In this document: one piece after another, positions 16,582 through 25,242 of the stretch
How positions within the stretch are numbered: the stretch's first letter is position 1
How the letters are laid out: each line of letters begins with the position of its first letter
DNA from: Cytobacillus suaedae
GTDB taxonomy: Bacteria; Bacillota; Bacilli; Bacillales; Bacillaceae_L
DNA length: 64,000 nt
Direction of reading: 5' to 3'
Assembly: GCA_014960805.1 (NCBI GenBank)
Contig: CP063163.1
Location: 669,001 to 733,000 of the forward strand
Translations under genes and position numbers: made by a program
Notes under the pieces: generated by a model
Databases searched by the model: none
Told to the model about the DNA's origin: nothing
The model's input: the letters and a program-made list of their open reading frames with translations, nothing else

Positions 16582-17274
16582 ATGATGATTATCGACTACA
16601 TACTAATTAAAAAATTAATCTTATCATTAATACTCGGTGCTGCCGTTGGAGTAGAAAGGGAAATTAAGAAAAAACCATTAGGCATCAAGACCACGATTGT
16701 AATTTCTATAAGCTCCTGCTTATTAACGATTGTCTCAATTGAAGCTGCTACCATTTATGCAGTTCCTTATGCTGCTCCAATGGATCCACTAAGACTAGCT
16801 GCTCAAATTGTTACAGGGGTAGGTTTTCTAGGTGCAGGTGCAATTTTAAGGCGAAACAATGATGTAATTAGTGGACTAACTACAGCCGCAATGATTTGGG
16901 CTGCAGCAGGTCTTGGGATTACGGTGGGGGCAGGTTTCTATATAGAAGCTATCACCGCAACGGTATTGATGTTCATTGCTATCGAACTTTTAAGTCCATT
17001 GTTAATAAAGATTGGACCAAAAACGCTTAGACAAAAAGAACTTCGCTTAAAAGTTGAGGTAGATAAAGAAATTTCATTAAAGGATATGTTTCAGCATATA
17101 AGAGACTTAAAAATAAACATTAAAAGAGTAAAAATTAAAGATAGCAAAGATACAGTAAACCGAACAATTGATTTAATCATAACCGTCCACAAATCAAGAT
17201 TTACTTCGGATGTGTACGAAGAATTAAAGGGAATTAGTGAGATTTTATCAATTGAAGTTGAACTATTAGATTAA
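16582..17274 (+). CDS. MgtC/SapB family membrane protein
   Basis: The 230-residue protein has about five membrane segments in the first 140 residues and a soluble C-terminal domain with an ACT-like layout (about 155-230). MgtC hallmarks are LILGAAVGVEREIKKKPLGI, TGVGFLGAGAILRR and ISGLTTAAMIWAAAGLGI. The conserved Arg after VE and the Gly-rich third segment are present. The family is linked to magnesium limitation and F-type ATPase control in other bacteria; the role here is not shown. ATG 16582 has AAGAGGTGA upstream, in preference to the longer frame from 16555. A TATAAT at 16534-16539 is a likely -10. Confidence 0.88.
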   Translation: MMIIDYILIKKLILSLILGAAVGVEREIKKKPLGIKTTIVISISSCLLTIVSIEAATIYAVPYAAPMDPLRLAAQIVTGVGFLGAGAILRRNNDVISGLTTAAMIWAAAGLGITVGAGFYIEAITATVLMFIAIELLSPLLIKIGPKTLRQKELRLKVEVDKEISLKDMFQHIRDLKINIKRVKIKDSKDTVNRTIDLIITVHKSRFTSDVYEELKGISEILSIEVELLD

Positions 17275-17278
17275 CGGG

Positions 17279-17305
17279 CCAAACCTTATGGGGTTTGGTC
17301 TTTTT
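17279..17305 (+). terminator. Intrinsic terminator of mgtC-like gene
   Basis: CCAAACC (17279-17285) pairs with GGTTTGG (17292-17298), followed by TCTTTTT. Confidence 0.8.
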
Positions 17306-17478
17306 CTGTTGATTGTATTTTGGAATAAAAGAAGTCTTAACAGAGAACGCTAAGGACTACAGGAATGTCGGTTTGTTTTACGTATCGGTAAAAACTTCCT
17401 ATTGTGCTGAAGAATATTATAAACGATGGTCTACCAAGCTAAAGATAACGAAATCTTTGAAAAGGGGATTTTTAAAAA

Positions 17479-18294
17479 ATGAAGCTTACTCCTAAGCAGT
17501 TACTTGAGTTACATGGTTTTAACAATCTTACTAAGTCATTGAGCTTTAATATGTTTGATATTTGCTATACAAGAACAAAGGAAGAGCGAGATGCCTATTT
17601 AAACTATATAGATGAAGTGTACAATGCTGAAAGGCTTACGAAAATTCTTTCTAAAGTAACAGATATTATTGGGGCAAACATCTTAAATATCGCAAAGCAG
17701 GATTATGAACCTCAGGGTGCAAGTGTGACAATTCTTGTTTCAGAAGGTCCAGTTGATGAAGCGAAAACGGAATCTTTTGAGGAATCACCGGGTCCAATTC
17801 CAGGTTCAGTTGTTGCACAGCTAGATAAGAGTCACATTACTGTCCATACATATCCGGAATCCCACCCGGATGAGGGAATTAGTACGTTCCGTGCTGATAT
17901 TGATGTTTCAACCTGTGGGGAAATTTCACCACTTAAAGCATTAAATTTCCTCATTCACTCTTTTGAAACAGATGTAATGACAATTGACTACAGAGTTCGA
18001 GGCTTTACCCGAGATGTAACAGGTCATAAACTGTTTATTGATCATGAGATTAACTCTATTCAGAATTATATCCCTGATGAAATTCAAGAATTCTATGACA
18101 TGATTGATGTTAACGTGTATCAGGAGAACATTTTTCATACAAAATGTAAACTTAAGAAATTTGATTTAGATAACTATCTATTTGGCTATAAGAAAGATAC
18201 GTTATCGACTGAAGAACAAGCGAGTATTACTCGAAAAATTATGCTTGAAATGGACGAGATTTTCTACGGGAAGAATATGAGTGGTTTTTTGTAA
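17479..18294 (+). CDS. speD: S-adenosylmethionine decarboxylase proenzyme, E. coli-type (class 1a)
   Basis: The 271-residue proenzyme self-cleaves to give a pyruvoyl group and makes decarboxylated SAM for spermidine synthesis. The cleavage site Ser is in [20 protein letters not shown] (about residues 112-131), and the catalytic Cys is in [10 protein letters not shown] (about 153-162). The long form, about 270 residues, is the enterobacterial type rather than the about 125-residue B. subtilis SpeD. No speE is adjacent. Start ATG 17479 has AAAGGGG about 11 bp upstream, a loose spacing. A strong terminator and repeat array B follow. Confidence 0.92.
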   Translation: MKLTPKQLLELHGFNNLTKSLSFNMFDICYTRTKEERDAYLNYIDEVYNAERLTKILSKVTDIIGANILNIAKQDYEPQGASVTILVSEGPVDEAKTESFEESPGPIPGSVVAQLDKSHITVHTYPESHPDEGISTFRADIDVSTCGEISPLKALNFLIHSFETDVMTIDYRVRGFTRDVTGHKLFIDHEINSIQNYIPDEIQEFYDMIDVNVYQENIFHTKCKLKKFDLDNYLFGYKKDTLSTEEQASITRKIMLEMDEIFYGKNMSGFL

Positions 18295-18302
18295 AATAGG
18301 GT

Positions 18303-18354
18303 GGTAGCTCAATTAGGGGGGAGATTTGTACCTTGATTGAGCTATCTTTTTTTG
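18303..18354 (+). terminator. Intrinsic terminator of speD
   Basis: GGTAGCTCAAT (18303-18313) pairs with ATTGAGCTATC (18336-18346), with an inner AGG/CCT pairing, followed by a T-run. Confidence 0.85.
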
Positions 18355-18373
18355 TAGGGGTACATAAAATAAG

Positions 18374-18551
18374 TGGACTCAGAATTCGTTATTTTATGAA
18401 AACGTGGGTTTTTCAAGGGCTTTGCGGACTCAGAGGCTCTTATATGGGGGAAAATCAGTTCAAACACATGTCTTTTGATATAATAACAGCCTGTGAGTCC
18501 ACATAAGGGGGAAAATAGTCGACTTTTAGCCAAATAACGGCCTGTGGGTCG
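18374..18551. repeat. 51-bp-period inverted repeat array B, homologue of array A
   Basis: GGACTCAGA occurs at 18375 and 18426 (51 bp apart). The inverse forms TGTGAGTCC (18492-18500) and TGTGGGTCG (18543-18551) are also 51 bp apart. The first-to-last distance, 177 bp, equals that of array A at 4799-4975. Like A it sits between convergent genes (speD and gntK). Confidence 0.85.
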
Positions 18552-18599
18552 GCCAAGATATCCGCCACCTCATAAAAAGCCTCCCAGGCAGTTACACTA

Positions 18600-18630
18600 A
18601 AAAAAGACCCTTCCCCCAAAAGAAAGAGTC
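18600..18630 (-). terminator. Terminator of rpiR-gntK unit
   Basis: On the minus strand AGACTCTTTC pairs with GGGAAGGGTCT (with G-U pairs), followed by seven T. It lies 10 bp after the gntK stop codon. Confidence 0.75.
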
Positions 18631-18639
18631 TCACCACCA

Positions 18640-20112
18640 TCAAGAATAAAATTCATCAAGCCCCTCAGAGAGCTCCTTATAAACCGTAAACATTTCAGAG
18701 TATACCTTATGATTGTCGCCATTAGGAGTAAAGCTTCCTTGCATCGGAATGCTTTCTTTAATAGAAGCCAAGTCACTAACCTCACCAATTCCTTTAAGGG
18801 CTAACCATGCCGCACCCCATGCAGAGCTTTGGTGACTTATTGGGACTTCAACTTCCTGGTTAAAGACATCAGCGAGCATTTGCAGCCAAAGTGAAGAGCG
18901 AGCAAAGCCTCCACTTGCTAATAATTTCGCAGGAGGGCCAGCTAGTCGCTCGAGTGCTTGTCCAACATGATAGACACTATAGATAACACCCTCTAACCCA
19001 GCGCGAATGATATGCTCCTTACCATGACGCAATGATAACCCATGTAAATTGCCTCTCACTCTAGAATTCCACATTGGTGCTCTTTCACCATTTAAGTAAG
19101 GGAGAAAAATGAGACCTTCAGAACCAGGTGTTACTTTTTCAGCTAAAGCAGTAAGCGAGGCATAGTTTTCATTCCCACCAAATATATCCCTTAACCAACG
19201 AAATACAATTCCACCATTATTCGTAGGTCCACCAATAAGCGAGTGCGTTTCTGTAAACGAGTAGCAGAACGTTTGCTGCAGTTCATCTGTTTTAGGAGAG
19301 GATACTATCTGGCGAATGGCTCCACTCGTTCCAATGGTAATGGCAACCTCACCAGGATTGATTGCACCAATACCTAGGTTAGCTAAAGGACCGTCACTTG
19401 CACCGATCACGAACGGAATGTCAAATGGTAAGCCAGCTTTCATAGCGATATCTTTATTAATTCCTGTTAAAACCTCAGTAGGAGGGACTGGTCGAAAAAG
19501 TTTTTCTTCAGATATCCCTGCTAACTCCAACGCATCTTTATTCCATTGATGCTTGTGTAAGTCAAATAAACCAGTTGCAGAAGCAATCGCATAGTCGACA
19601 ACTGTACTGCCAAACCACCGATACAGTAAAAATTCCTTAATTGAAACAAACTTATCTGCATTTTTGTAAGGTTCGTAGTTATTTTCCTTCATCCAGATCA
19701 GCTTAACTAGCGGGGACATTGGGTGGATAGGTGTCCCAGTTGCCTGGTAAATGTGCAAGCCATTTTCTCGTAAAAGGGTAGCCTGCCCAGCAGCTCTTCC
19801 ATCAGCCCACGTAATTGATGGAGAAAGTGGTTCACCGTTTTTATCCATACATATTAGTGAGTGCATCGCACTTGATAATCCAATGGCATATAGCTGTGAT
19901 GTATCAATGGAATGAGAGTCTATCAAAGAGCGAAAGACCTCAATTGTTGCTTTTTCAATGACTAAAGGGTCCTGCTCTGCCCAACTAGGATGTGGTGTGT
20001 GGAGCGGGTATTCTACTTCTTGTTCTGCGATGGCAACACCATTTCTAGTAAAAGCAACGGCTTTTACACTAGTTGTTCCAATATCTAATCCAATAACGAT
20101 TGACTTACTCAT
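18640..20112 (-). CDS. gntK: Gluconokinase (FGGY family)
   Basis: The 490-residue kinase phosphorylates D-gluconate to 6-phosphogluconate. The N-terminus IVIGLDIGTTSVKAVAFT carries the FGGY phosphate-1 motif, and the substrate domain has SSAMHSLICMDKNG and WADGRAAGQA as in Bacillus gluconokinase. ATPase motifs include GTSGAIRQIV and ASGGFARSSLWLQML. Length is typical. It is the second gene after the RpiR regulator (26-bp gap) and is divergent from gnd, so the product 6-phosphogluconate feeds the enzyme encoded across the divergent promoter region. Confidence 0.93.
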   Translation of the reverse strand: MSKSIVIGLDIGTTSVKAVAFTRNGVAIAEQEVEYPLHTPHPSWAEQDPLVIEKATIEVFRSLIDSHSIDTSQLYAIGLSSAMHSLICMDKNGEPLSPSITWADGRAAGQATLLRENGLHIYQATGTPIHPMSPLVKLIWMKENNYEPYKNADKFVSIKEFLLYRWFGSTVVDYAIASATGLFDLHKHQWNKDALELAGISEEKLFRPVPPTEVLTGINKDIAMKAGLPFDIPFVIGASDGPLANLGIGAINPGEVAITIGTSGAIRQIVSSPKTDELQQTFCYSFTETHSLIGGPTNNGGIVFRWLRDIFGGNENYASLTALAEKVTPGSEGLIFLPYLNGERAPMWNSRVRGNLHGLSLRHGKEHIIRAGLEGVIYSVYHVGQALERLAGPPAKLLASGGFARSSLWLQMLADVFNQEVEVPISHQSSAWGAAWLALKGIGEVSDLASIKESIPMQGSFTPNGDNHKVYSEMFTVYKELSEGLDEFYS

Positions 20113-20138
20113 TTTACACCTTCTTTTATGCGAATCAG

Positions 20139-20993
20139 TTACACGCGTTTAACCGCAACCGCCTTACGCATTCTCTTTAATGATGCTTGCATTTGATCCT
20201 TTAATTTCACACTTACATTTACATATAATGCATCAATTATTGTTAATTGTGCAAGTCGAGAGGCGAGGGCCTCGGAACGGAATTCTGTTTCTTCAGATAC
20301 GGTAAATAGTGTAATATCCGCTTTTTTACTAAGTGGTGTCTTACTATAGCTCGTTATGGCAATTGTAGTTGCACCTCTACTTTTTGCCACTTCTAACGAT
20401 TCGATTATATCTTTGCTCATTCCAGAGTGTGAGATACATACGACAACATCTTCTTCAGTTAATTGCGAGGCACTCATGATTTGAAGATGAGCATCGGTAT
20501 AACAGCTTGTAAGTAAACCACTTCTTAAAAACTTATGGTGTCCATCCATCGCTATTGCTCCAGATCCACCACTGCCGTAAAACTCTATTTTTCTGGCATT
20601 AATCAAAGCACATACTGCCTTTTTAAATTGCTCAGGATCAATCACCTGCAATGTATCTTCAATCGTTTTTATATTCGATTTAAATACTTTTTGAACAACA
20701 GTAGCTTCATCATCTTCTTCTGTAATCGTGTCGTGAATTTCTTTAATAGGTGAAACAATCTCAGATGCTAGTGCAATCTTCATAGCTTGATAGCCTTTGA
20801 ACCCAATTCTTTTACAGAAGCGAAACACAGTTGCGTCTGCAATTTCTAAGTTCTCAGCAATCTGACTGATGGTTGAATGAATAATTTTGTCAGGATGTTC
20901 TAAAATATAGTCAGCAACCATCTTCTCTTTATCACTTAGCTTTGAATATACCGCTCGTATACGAGTAAAACAGTAGGGAGTTTGTGTATTCAT
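20139..20993 (-). CDS. MurR/RpiR-family transcriptional regulator
   Basis: The 284-residue protein has an N-terminal HTH_6 domain (about 1-78, with LSDKEKMVADYILEHPDKII and ADATVFRFCKRIGFKGYQ) and a C-terminal SIS sugar-phosphate-binding domain (about 125-260, with IEFYGSGGSGAIAMDGHHKF and VVCISHSGMSKDIIE). Location and domains suggest that it senses a sugar-acid phosphate such as 6-phosphogluconate or KDPG and controls both gntK and the divergent operon. Two A/T palindromes at 21135-21181 are the probable operators. Confidence 0.9.
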   Translation of the reverse strand: MNTQTPYCFTRIRAVYSKLSDKEKMVADYILEHPDKIIHSTISQIAENLEIADATVFRFCKRIGFKGYQAMKIALASEIVSPIKEIHDTITEEDDEATVVQKVFKSNIKTIEDTLQVIDPEQFKKAVCALINARKIEFYGSGGSGAIAMDGHHKFLRSGLLTSCYTDAHLQIMSASQLTEEDVVVCISHSGMSKDIIESLEVAKSRGATTIAITSYSKTPLSKKADITLFTVSEETEFRSEALASRLAQLTIIDALYVNVSVKLKDQMQASLKRMRKAVAVKRV

Positions 20994-21031
20994 GATTTGA
21001 AACCTCCAATACTTAGTGGATGTAGTTTATA

Positions 21032-21045
21032 TTTAAACGCTTACA
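21032..21045 (-). promoter_or_regulatory. Candidate cre site upstream of rpiR
   Basis: On the minus strand the sequence reads TGTAAGCGTTTAAA, matching the cre core (TGNAANCGNTNNCA) except at the last positions. It lies 40-55 bp upstream of the rpiR start codon, between a weak -35 and a TATAAA. This suggests catabolite repression of rpiR-gntK. Confidence 0.45.
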
Positions 21046-21134
21046 CGATGTCGTAGTAATAGAATGTATAGTTTTTGTGCAATCGGTTTCCTAATCGACT
21101 TAATCTCTCTATATCATACATTATATTTTACGTA

Positions 21135-21181
21135 AAAAAATATTTTTTCTCTATGACGAAAATAAGGAAAAAATATTTTTT
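21135..21181. promoter_or_regulatory. Twin A/T palindromes, probable RpiR operators
   Basis: Identical 14-bp palindromes made of six A, TA, six T lie at 21135-21148 and 21168-21181, 33 bp apart centre to centre (about three helical turns). They are immediately upstream of the -35 of the aldonate operon. The second is flanked G/CA as in TGAAA...TTTCA operators bound by several RpiR proteins. Confidence 0.55.
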
Positions 21182-21191
21182 CATAAAAATG

Positions 21192-21220
21192 TTGAAATGA
21201 AAAAAAATTACTATTATAAT
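21192..21220 (+). promoter_or_regulatory. Promoter of the aldonate operon
   Basis: TTGAAA (21192-21197) and TATAAT (21215-21220) are separated by exactly 17 bp, giving a start near 21227 and a leader of about 48 nt before gnd. Confidence 0.8.
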
Positions 21221-21274
21221 TGGCTCATGCGAAATAAATTTTCACGTCAATGAAGTGAAAGGGGTTACACGCAT

Positions 21275-22171
21275 ATGAAGTTAGGGATGGTTGGTCTTGG
21301 TAAGATGGGGTATAACCTCGTTCAAAACCTAATGGACCATGGCCACGAGGTAGTTGCCCATGATGTGAATCCTGAACAGGTACATAACATTTCTGCAGAA
21401 GGTGCAATTGGCGCAAATACTTTAGAAGAAGTCGTGCAGCAACTAGAAACCCCTCGAATTATTTGGTTGATGGTACCAGCAGGTGATATTACTGAAAGCG
21501 TTCTCTCAAAATTGGAACCGCTTTTAGAGTCTGGTGACATCATTATCGACGGTGGAAATTCTAATTATAAAGATTCCGTCCGTCGGGGAAAAAGGTTGTC
21601 TGAGAAAGGTGTTTATTTCTTTGACTGTGGTACAAGTGGTGGTGTAGAGGGTGCTAGAAATGGCGTCTGTACAATGATTGGTGGAGACAAAGAAGTCTTC
21701 AAAACGATTGAACCACTGTTTATTGACATCGCAGTTGAAAACGGTTACTTCTATTCAGGTGAGTTAGGTAGCGGTCATTATTTAAAAATGATTCACAATG
21801 GAATTGAATATGGAATGATGCAAGCTATTGCAGAAGGCTTCGATATTCTTGAAAAAAGTGAATTTGATTTCGACTACCAAGGAGTAGCAAAGGTTTGGAA
21901 CAATGGTTCTGTGATTAGATCTTGGTTAATGGAGTTAACTGAAAGCGCATTCTCCAAAGATCCAAAGCTAGAACAAATCAGAGGAATTATGAATTCATCT
22001 GGTGAAGGGAAATGGACGGTTGAGACTGCTTTAGACTTACAGGTTCCAGCTCCAGTTATCACTCTTTCTCTATTAATGCGTTATCGTTCCTTAGAGGATG
22101 ATACCTTTACAGGAAAGGTAGTTGCCGCACTCAGAAATGAGTTTGGTGGGCATGAAGTAGTAAAAAAATAA
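21275..22171 (+). CDS. gnd: 6-phosphogluconate dehydrogenase, decarboxylating, short form
   Basis: The 298-residue enzyme oxidises 6-phosphogluconate to ribulose 5-phosphate and CO2. The Rossmann loop is MVGLGKMGYNL, the substrate motif is IIDGGNSNYKD (about 89-99), and catalytic Lys and neighbours are in GSGHYLKMIHNGIEYGMMQA (about 164-183). The length is that of the short, NAD-preferring class (YqeC/GndA type) rather than the about 470-residue form. It leads the operon, divergent from rpiR-gntK. AAAGGGG precedes the ATG. Confidence 0.93.
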   Translation: MKLGMVGLGKMGYNLVQNLMDHGHEVVAHDVNPEQVHNISAEGAIGANTLEEVVQQLETPRIIWLMVPAGDITESVLSKLEPLLESGDIIIDGGNSNYKDSVRRGKRLSEKGVYFFDCGTSGGVEGARNGVCTMIGGDKEVFKTIEPLFIDIAVENGYFYSGELGSGHYLKMIHNGIEYGMMQAIAEGFDILEKSEFDFDYQGVAKVWNNGSVIRSWLMELTESAFSKDPKLEQIRGIMNSSGEGKWTVETALDLQVPAPVITLSLLMRYRSLEDDTFTGKVVAALRNEFGGHEVVKK

Positions 22172-22192
22172 AAATATAGGGGGACTCCTACA

Positions 22193-23245
22193 ATGAAAAA
22201 GTTTTTAGCTCTTTTGCTAACAGTATTTATGGTATTTGCTCTAGCTGCTTGTGGCGGTGGAAATGAAGGGGCAAACGAAGGTAACAATGAAGGTGAAGGC
22301 ACAGCTGACACTGGTGAAGTGAAAACAATCCGTGCTGGTATCGGATTAAACGATGCTCACCCACAATATAAAGGTCTTTTAAAATTCAAAGAAATCGTTG
22401 AAGAAAAAACAGAAGGTCAAATCGTTGTTGAAACATACCACAGTGGACAACTTGGTGATGACCGTACGATGACTGAAGCATTACAATTAGGTACTCAAGA
22501 AGTTGTTATTCCTTCTACAGCACCTTTAGCAAACTTTGTTCCTGAGTTCAGTGTATTCGATTTCCCATTCTTATTCCCAAGCGAAGAAGTAGCTGACAAA
22601 GTATTAGATGGTGAAGTTGGTCAAAAATTCTTAGATAAGTTAGAGCCACAAAACCTTGTTGGTTTAGCTTACTGGGAAAATGGTTTCCGTCAAGTTTCAA
22701 ATAGCAAAAAACCAGTTGCAACTGCAGCTGATTTCAAAGGCTTAAAGTTACGTACAATGGAAAATGACTTACACTTAGAAGCTTTCCGCGCTCTAGGTGC
22801 TAACCCAACTCCAATGGCGTTCACTGAGTTATTTACTGCAATGCAACAAGGTACTGTTGATGGACAAGAAAATCCTTTTGCTACAATCTATCTGTCAAAA
22901 TTCTATGAAGTACAAGATCATGTTTCAAATACAAATCATATTTACAGCCCATTCGTTTTCTTAATGAGCAAATCGTTCTTTGATGGTTTAAATGATGAGC
23001 AAAAACAAATCGTTCAAGATGCAGCTAAAGAAGCTGGTATATACGAGCGTCAATTAAACCGTGAAGCTAACACTCAGTACCTTAAAGATCTTCAAGAAGC
23101 TGGCATGACGTACACTGAAATTACTCCAGAAGCTCATGCTGAAATGAAAGAATTAGTACAACCAGTTATTGACAAGTATGCAGATAAAATCGGTAAAGAA
23201 ACAGTTCAAGAAGTATACGATGCGATTGAAGAGGCATCTAAGTAA
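22193..23245 (+). CDS. dctP: TRAP transporter substrate-binding lipoprotein (DctP family)
   Basis: The 350-residue protein has a lipoprotein signal peptide with lipobox LAAC (Cys 20), followed by a G/N/E-rich linker. The mature part is a DctP-type binding protein: LNDAHPQYKGLLKFKEIVEE, YHSGQLGDDRTMTEALQLGT, and the signature Arg region KGLKLRTMEND followed by AFTELFTAMQQGTVDGQENP. The Arg coordinates a carboxylate, so a sugar acid such as gluconate, galactonate or a ketoacid is likely. AGGGGGA precedes the ATG. A terminator hairpin follows at once. Confidence 0.93.
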   Translation: MKKFLALLLTVFMVFALAACGGGNEGANEGNNEGEGTADTGEVKTIRAGIGLNDAHPQYKGLLKFKEIVEEKTEGQIVVETYHSGQLGDDRTMTEALQLGTQEVVIPSTAPLANFVPEFSVFDFPFLFPSEEVADKVLDGEVGQKFLDKLEPQNLVGLAYWENGFRQVSNSKKPVATAADFKGLKLRTMENDLHLEAFRALGANPTPMAFTELFTAMQQGTVDGQENPFATIYLSKFYEVQDHVSNTNHIYSPFVFLMSKSFFDGLNDEQKQIVQDAAKEAGIYERQLNREANTQYLKDLQEAGMTYTEITPEAHAEMKELVQPVIDKYADKIGKETVQEVYDAIEEASK

Positions 23246-23260
23246 TAGTTAATTAAAGAG

Positions 23261-23298
23261 GACTTTGGGGGAGGAGAATTCCTCAAAGTCTTTTTTTC
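23261..23298 (+). terminator. Intra-operon terminator after dctP
   Basis: GACTTTG (23261-23267) pairs with CAAAGTC (23284-23290), with further inner GGAGGA/TCCTC pairing, followed by seven T. Partial read-through would lower expression of the downstream permease and enzymes relative to the binding protein. Confidence 0.75.
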
Positions 23299-23331
23299 TT
23301 AAAGGTGTGTTACGGCTTTGCTGTCGCCTAC

Positions 23332-23353
23332 AAGCTCGGCATTTGCCGAGCTT
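23332..23353 (+). other. Second hairpin in the dctP-dctQ gap
   Basis: AAGCTCGGCA (23332-23341) and TGCCGAGCTT (23344-23353) form a 10-bp stem with a 2-nt spacer, 35 bp before dctQ. It lacks a full T-run. It could be a processing or mRNA-stability element, or a second attenuator. Confidence 0.5.
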
Positions 23354-23387
23354 TCTTAATTTAATTTACTTAAAAGAGGAGATCAAA

Positions 23388-23918
23388 ATGAAAATCATTC
23401 GATGGTTTGATCGACATATTGAGGAAGTAGGTCTTGTTCTATTTTCATCAATCATGGTAACAGTTATTTTTGTTCAAGTTATTGCGAGGCTTTTGGATAG
23501 TTCCCTTTCATGGTCTGAAGAGTTAGCAAGATATTGCTTTATCTGGATGGTTTATTTAGGAATTAGTTATGGTGTGAAGAAAAACCGTCACATCCAAGTC
23601 GATGTCCTGCTACTTTTACTTAAAGAAAGAGGAAAAATCATTTTAAATATCATAGCAACCCTGCTATTTATGGTTTTTGCACTATTTGTGATTAGATACG
23701 GATTTGACATTGCTTCAAAATTATTATCATTTGGTCAAACATCTCCAGCCTTACAAATTCCAATGGGGATCGTTTATATGGCTACTCCAATCGGTATGGG
23801 GTTAACGCTTATTCGTCTTATTCAAAACCTTGTAGCTTATATTAAAGCCCTACTAGGAAAAGGAGAAGTAGATAATCGTACTGAAGCTGAAAGAATTAAG
23901 GATAGTGTCCTTGAATAA
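23388..23918 (+). CDS. dctQ: TRAP transporter small permease subunit (DctQ family)
   Basis: From ATG 23388, preceded by AGAGGAGA, the 176-residue protein has four membrane segments. The longer frame from 23265 runs through the terminator and is not used. DctQ features are the N-terminal FDRHIEEVGLVLFSSIMVTV and SLSWSEELARYCFIWMVYLG motif, then KKNRHIQVDVL. It forms the membrane complex with DctM and is driven by an ion gradient. Confidence 0.9.
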   Translation: MKIIRWFDRHIEEVGLVLFSSIMVTVIFVQVIARLLDSSLSWSEELARYCFIWMVYLGISYGVKKNRHIQVDVLLLLLKERGKIILNIIATLLFMVFALFVIRYGFDIASKLLSFGQTSPALQIPMGIVYMATPIGMGLTLIRLIQNLVAYIKALLGKGEVDNRTEAERIKDSVLE

Positions 23919-23936
23919 TCTAGGGGGTTTATAAAA

Positions 23937-25217
23937 ATGACTGCTGCAGTCTTATTTGGTAGTTTTGCACTACTATTACTTTTAAGTGTTCCTATTGGGA
24001 TTTCAATTGGTTTAGCAACACTTATTACCATCTTTTACTCAGGAACTCTACCGGTTGAATTTTTAGCAAAAGAATTAGTAACATCCGTAGATTCCTTCCC
24101 TCTTATGGCAGTTCCATTCTTTATCCTAGCTGGTGAAATCATGGGTAAAGGTGGAATTTCAGAGAGACTATTTAATGTTGCAAATGCACTAGTTGGAAAT
24201 AGAACAGGTGGATTTGCCATTGCTACAATTGTTACGTGTATGTTCTTCGCGGCCATTTCAGGATCTGGTCCTGCTACGGTTGCTGCAATTGGTGGAATTA
24301 TGATTCCAGCTATGGTACGTCAAGGATATGATAAAAAGTTTGCAACTGCTGTTGTAGCGGCTGCAGGTTCAATCGGGGTTATTATTCCCCCAAGTATTCC
24401 GATGGTTATCTATGGTGTAACAGGTAACACGTCTATCGGAGATTTGTTTATTGCAGGTATCGTTCCTGGTATCTTAGTAGGTCTTTCAATGATGGTTTGG
24501 GCTTATTACTATTCGAAGAAAAAAGGCTATAAAGGCCTTGCAGAACCAACTTCACTGAAGAAGATTTGGAAGGCAACATGGGATGCGAAATGGGCATTAT
24601 TAATTCCGGTTATCATTTTAGGTGGAATTTATGGTGGGTATTTCACACCTACAGAAGCAGCTGTAATTGCTGTTGTTTATGGACTTTTTGCTTCAATGGT
24701 ATTGTACAAAGAGCTGAAGTTTAAAGAATTACCGAAAGTATTAATTGACTCTGCTTTAACAACTGCTACGGTTTTAATCATTGTTGGAACAGCTACTGCA
24801 TTTGGTCGTTTCTTAACAATCGAGCAAATTCCAAATAAAGTTGCAAATGCGATGATGTCAATTTCCAGTGAACCAATCATCATCATCTTGTTGATTACTG
24901 TACTTTTATTATTCGTTGGAATGTTTATGGATACATTAGCAGCGATTATTATCTTAACACCAATCCTGTTACCAATTGCTATTCAAATTGGTTATGATCC
25001 AGTTCACTTTGGTATTTTAATGATTGTAAACCTTGCAATTGGATTCTTCACGCCACCTGTAGGGGTAAACCTCTTTGTTGGATCAGGAATTTCTGGGGTA
25101 TCGATGGGGGCATTATCACGTGCAGTTATTCCATTCGTAGTTGCAATGATAATCACATTAATTTTCCTAACATTTATTCCACAGCTGTCCTTATTCTTAG
25201 TTGGATTAGGCGGTTAA
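23937..25217 (+). CDS. dctM: TRAP transporter large permease subunit (DctM family)
   Basis: The 426-residue protein has about 12 membrane segments and is full length. DctM signatures are visible: VDSFPLMAVPFFILAGEIM, FAAISGSGPATVAAIGGIMI, IPPSIPMVIYG and FFTPPVGVNLFVG. It is the ion-coupled transport subunit. The gene begins 18 bp after dctQ with AGGGGG upstream, so the three TRAP genes form a complete system. Confidence 0.94.
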   Translation: MTAAVLFGSFALLLLLSVPIGISIGLATLITIFYSGTLPVEFLAKELVTSVDSFPLMAVPFFILAGEIMGKGGISERLFNVANALVGNRTGGFAIATIVTCMFFAAISGSGPATVAAIGGIMIPAMVRQGYDKKFATAVVAAAGSIGVIIPPSIPMVIYGVTGNTSIGDLFIAGIVPGILVGLSMMVWAYYYSKKKGYKGLAEPTSLKKIWKATWDAKWALLIPVIILGGIYGGYFTPTEAAVIAVVYGLFASMVLYKELKFKELPKVLIDSALTTATVLIIVGTATAFGRFLTIEQIPNKVANAMMSISSEPIIIILLITVLLLFVGMFMDTLAAIIILTPILLPIAIQIGYDPVHFGILMIVNLAIGFFTPPVGVNLFVGSGISGVSMGALSRAVIPFVVAMIITLIFLTFIPQLSLFLVGLGG

Positions 25218-25242
25218 TTACAGATAGAAATGGGTGTGACCT

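Noticed and set aside
17306-17478. SAM riboswitch upstream of speD
   Set aside because: No SAM-I, SAM-II or SAM/SAH core motif or leader terminator could be found in the 170-bp leader.
17313-17495. 60-codon ORF overlapping the start of speD
   Set aside because: Starts at TTG without a ribosome binding site, and ends inside speD in a different frame. I see no evidence of a regulatory upstream ORF.
23265-23387. N-terminal extension of DctQ
   Set aside because: The extended frame passes through the dctP terminator hairpin. The internal ATG has a strong ribosome binding site and gives a normal DctQ length.
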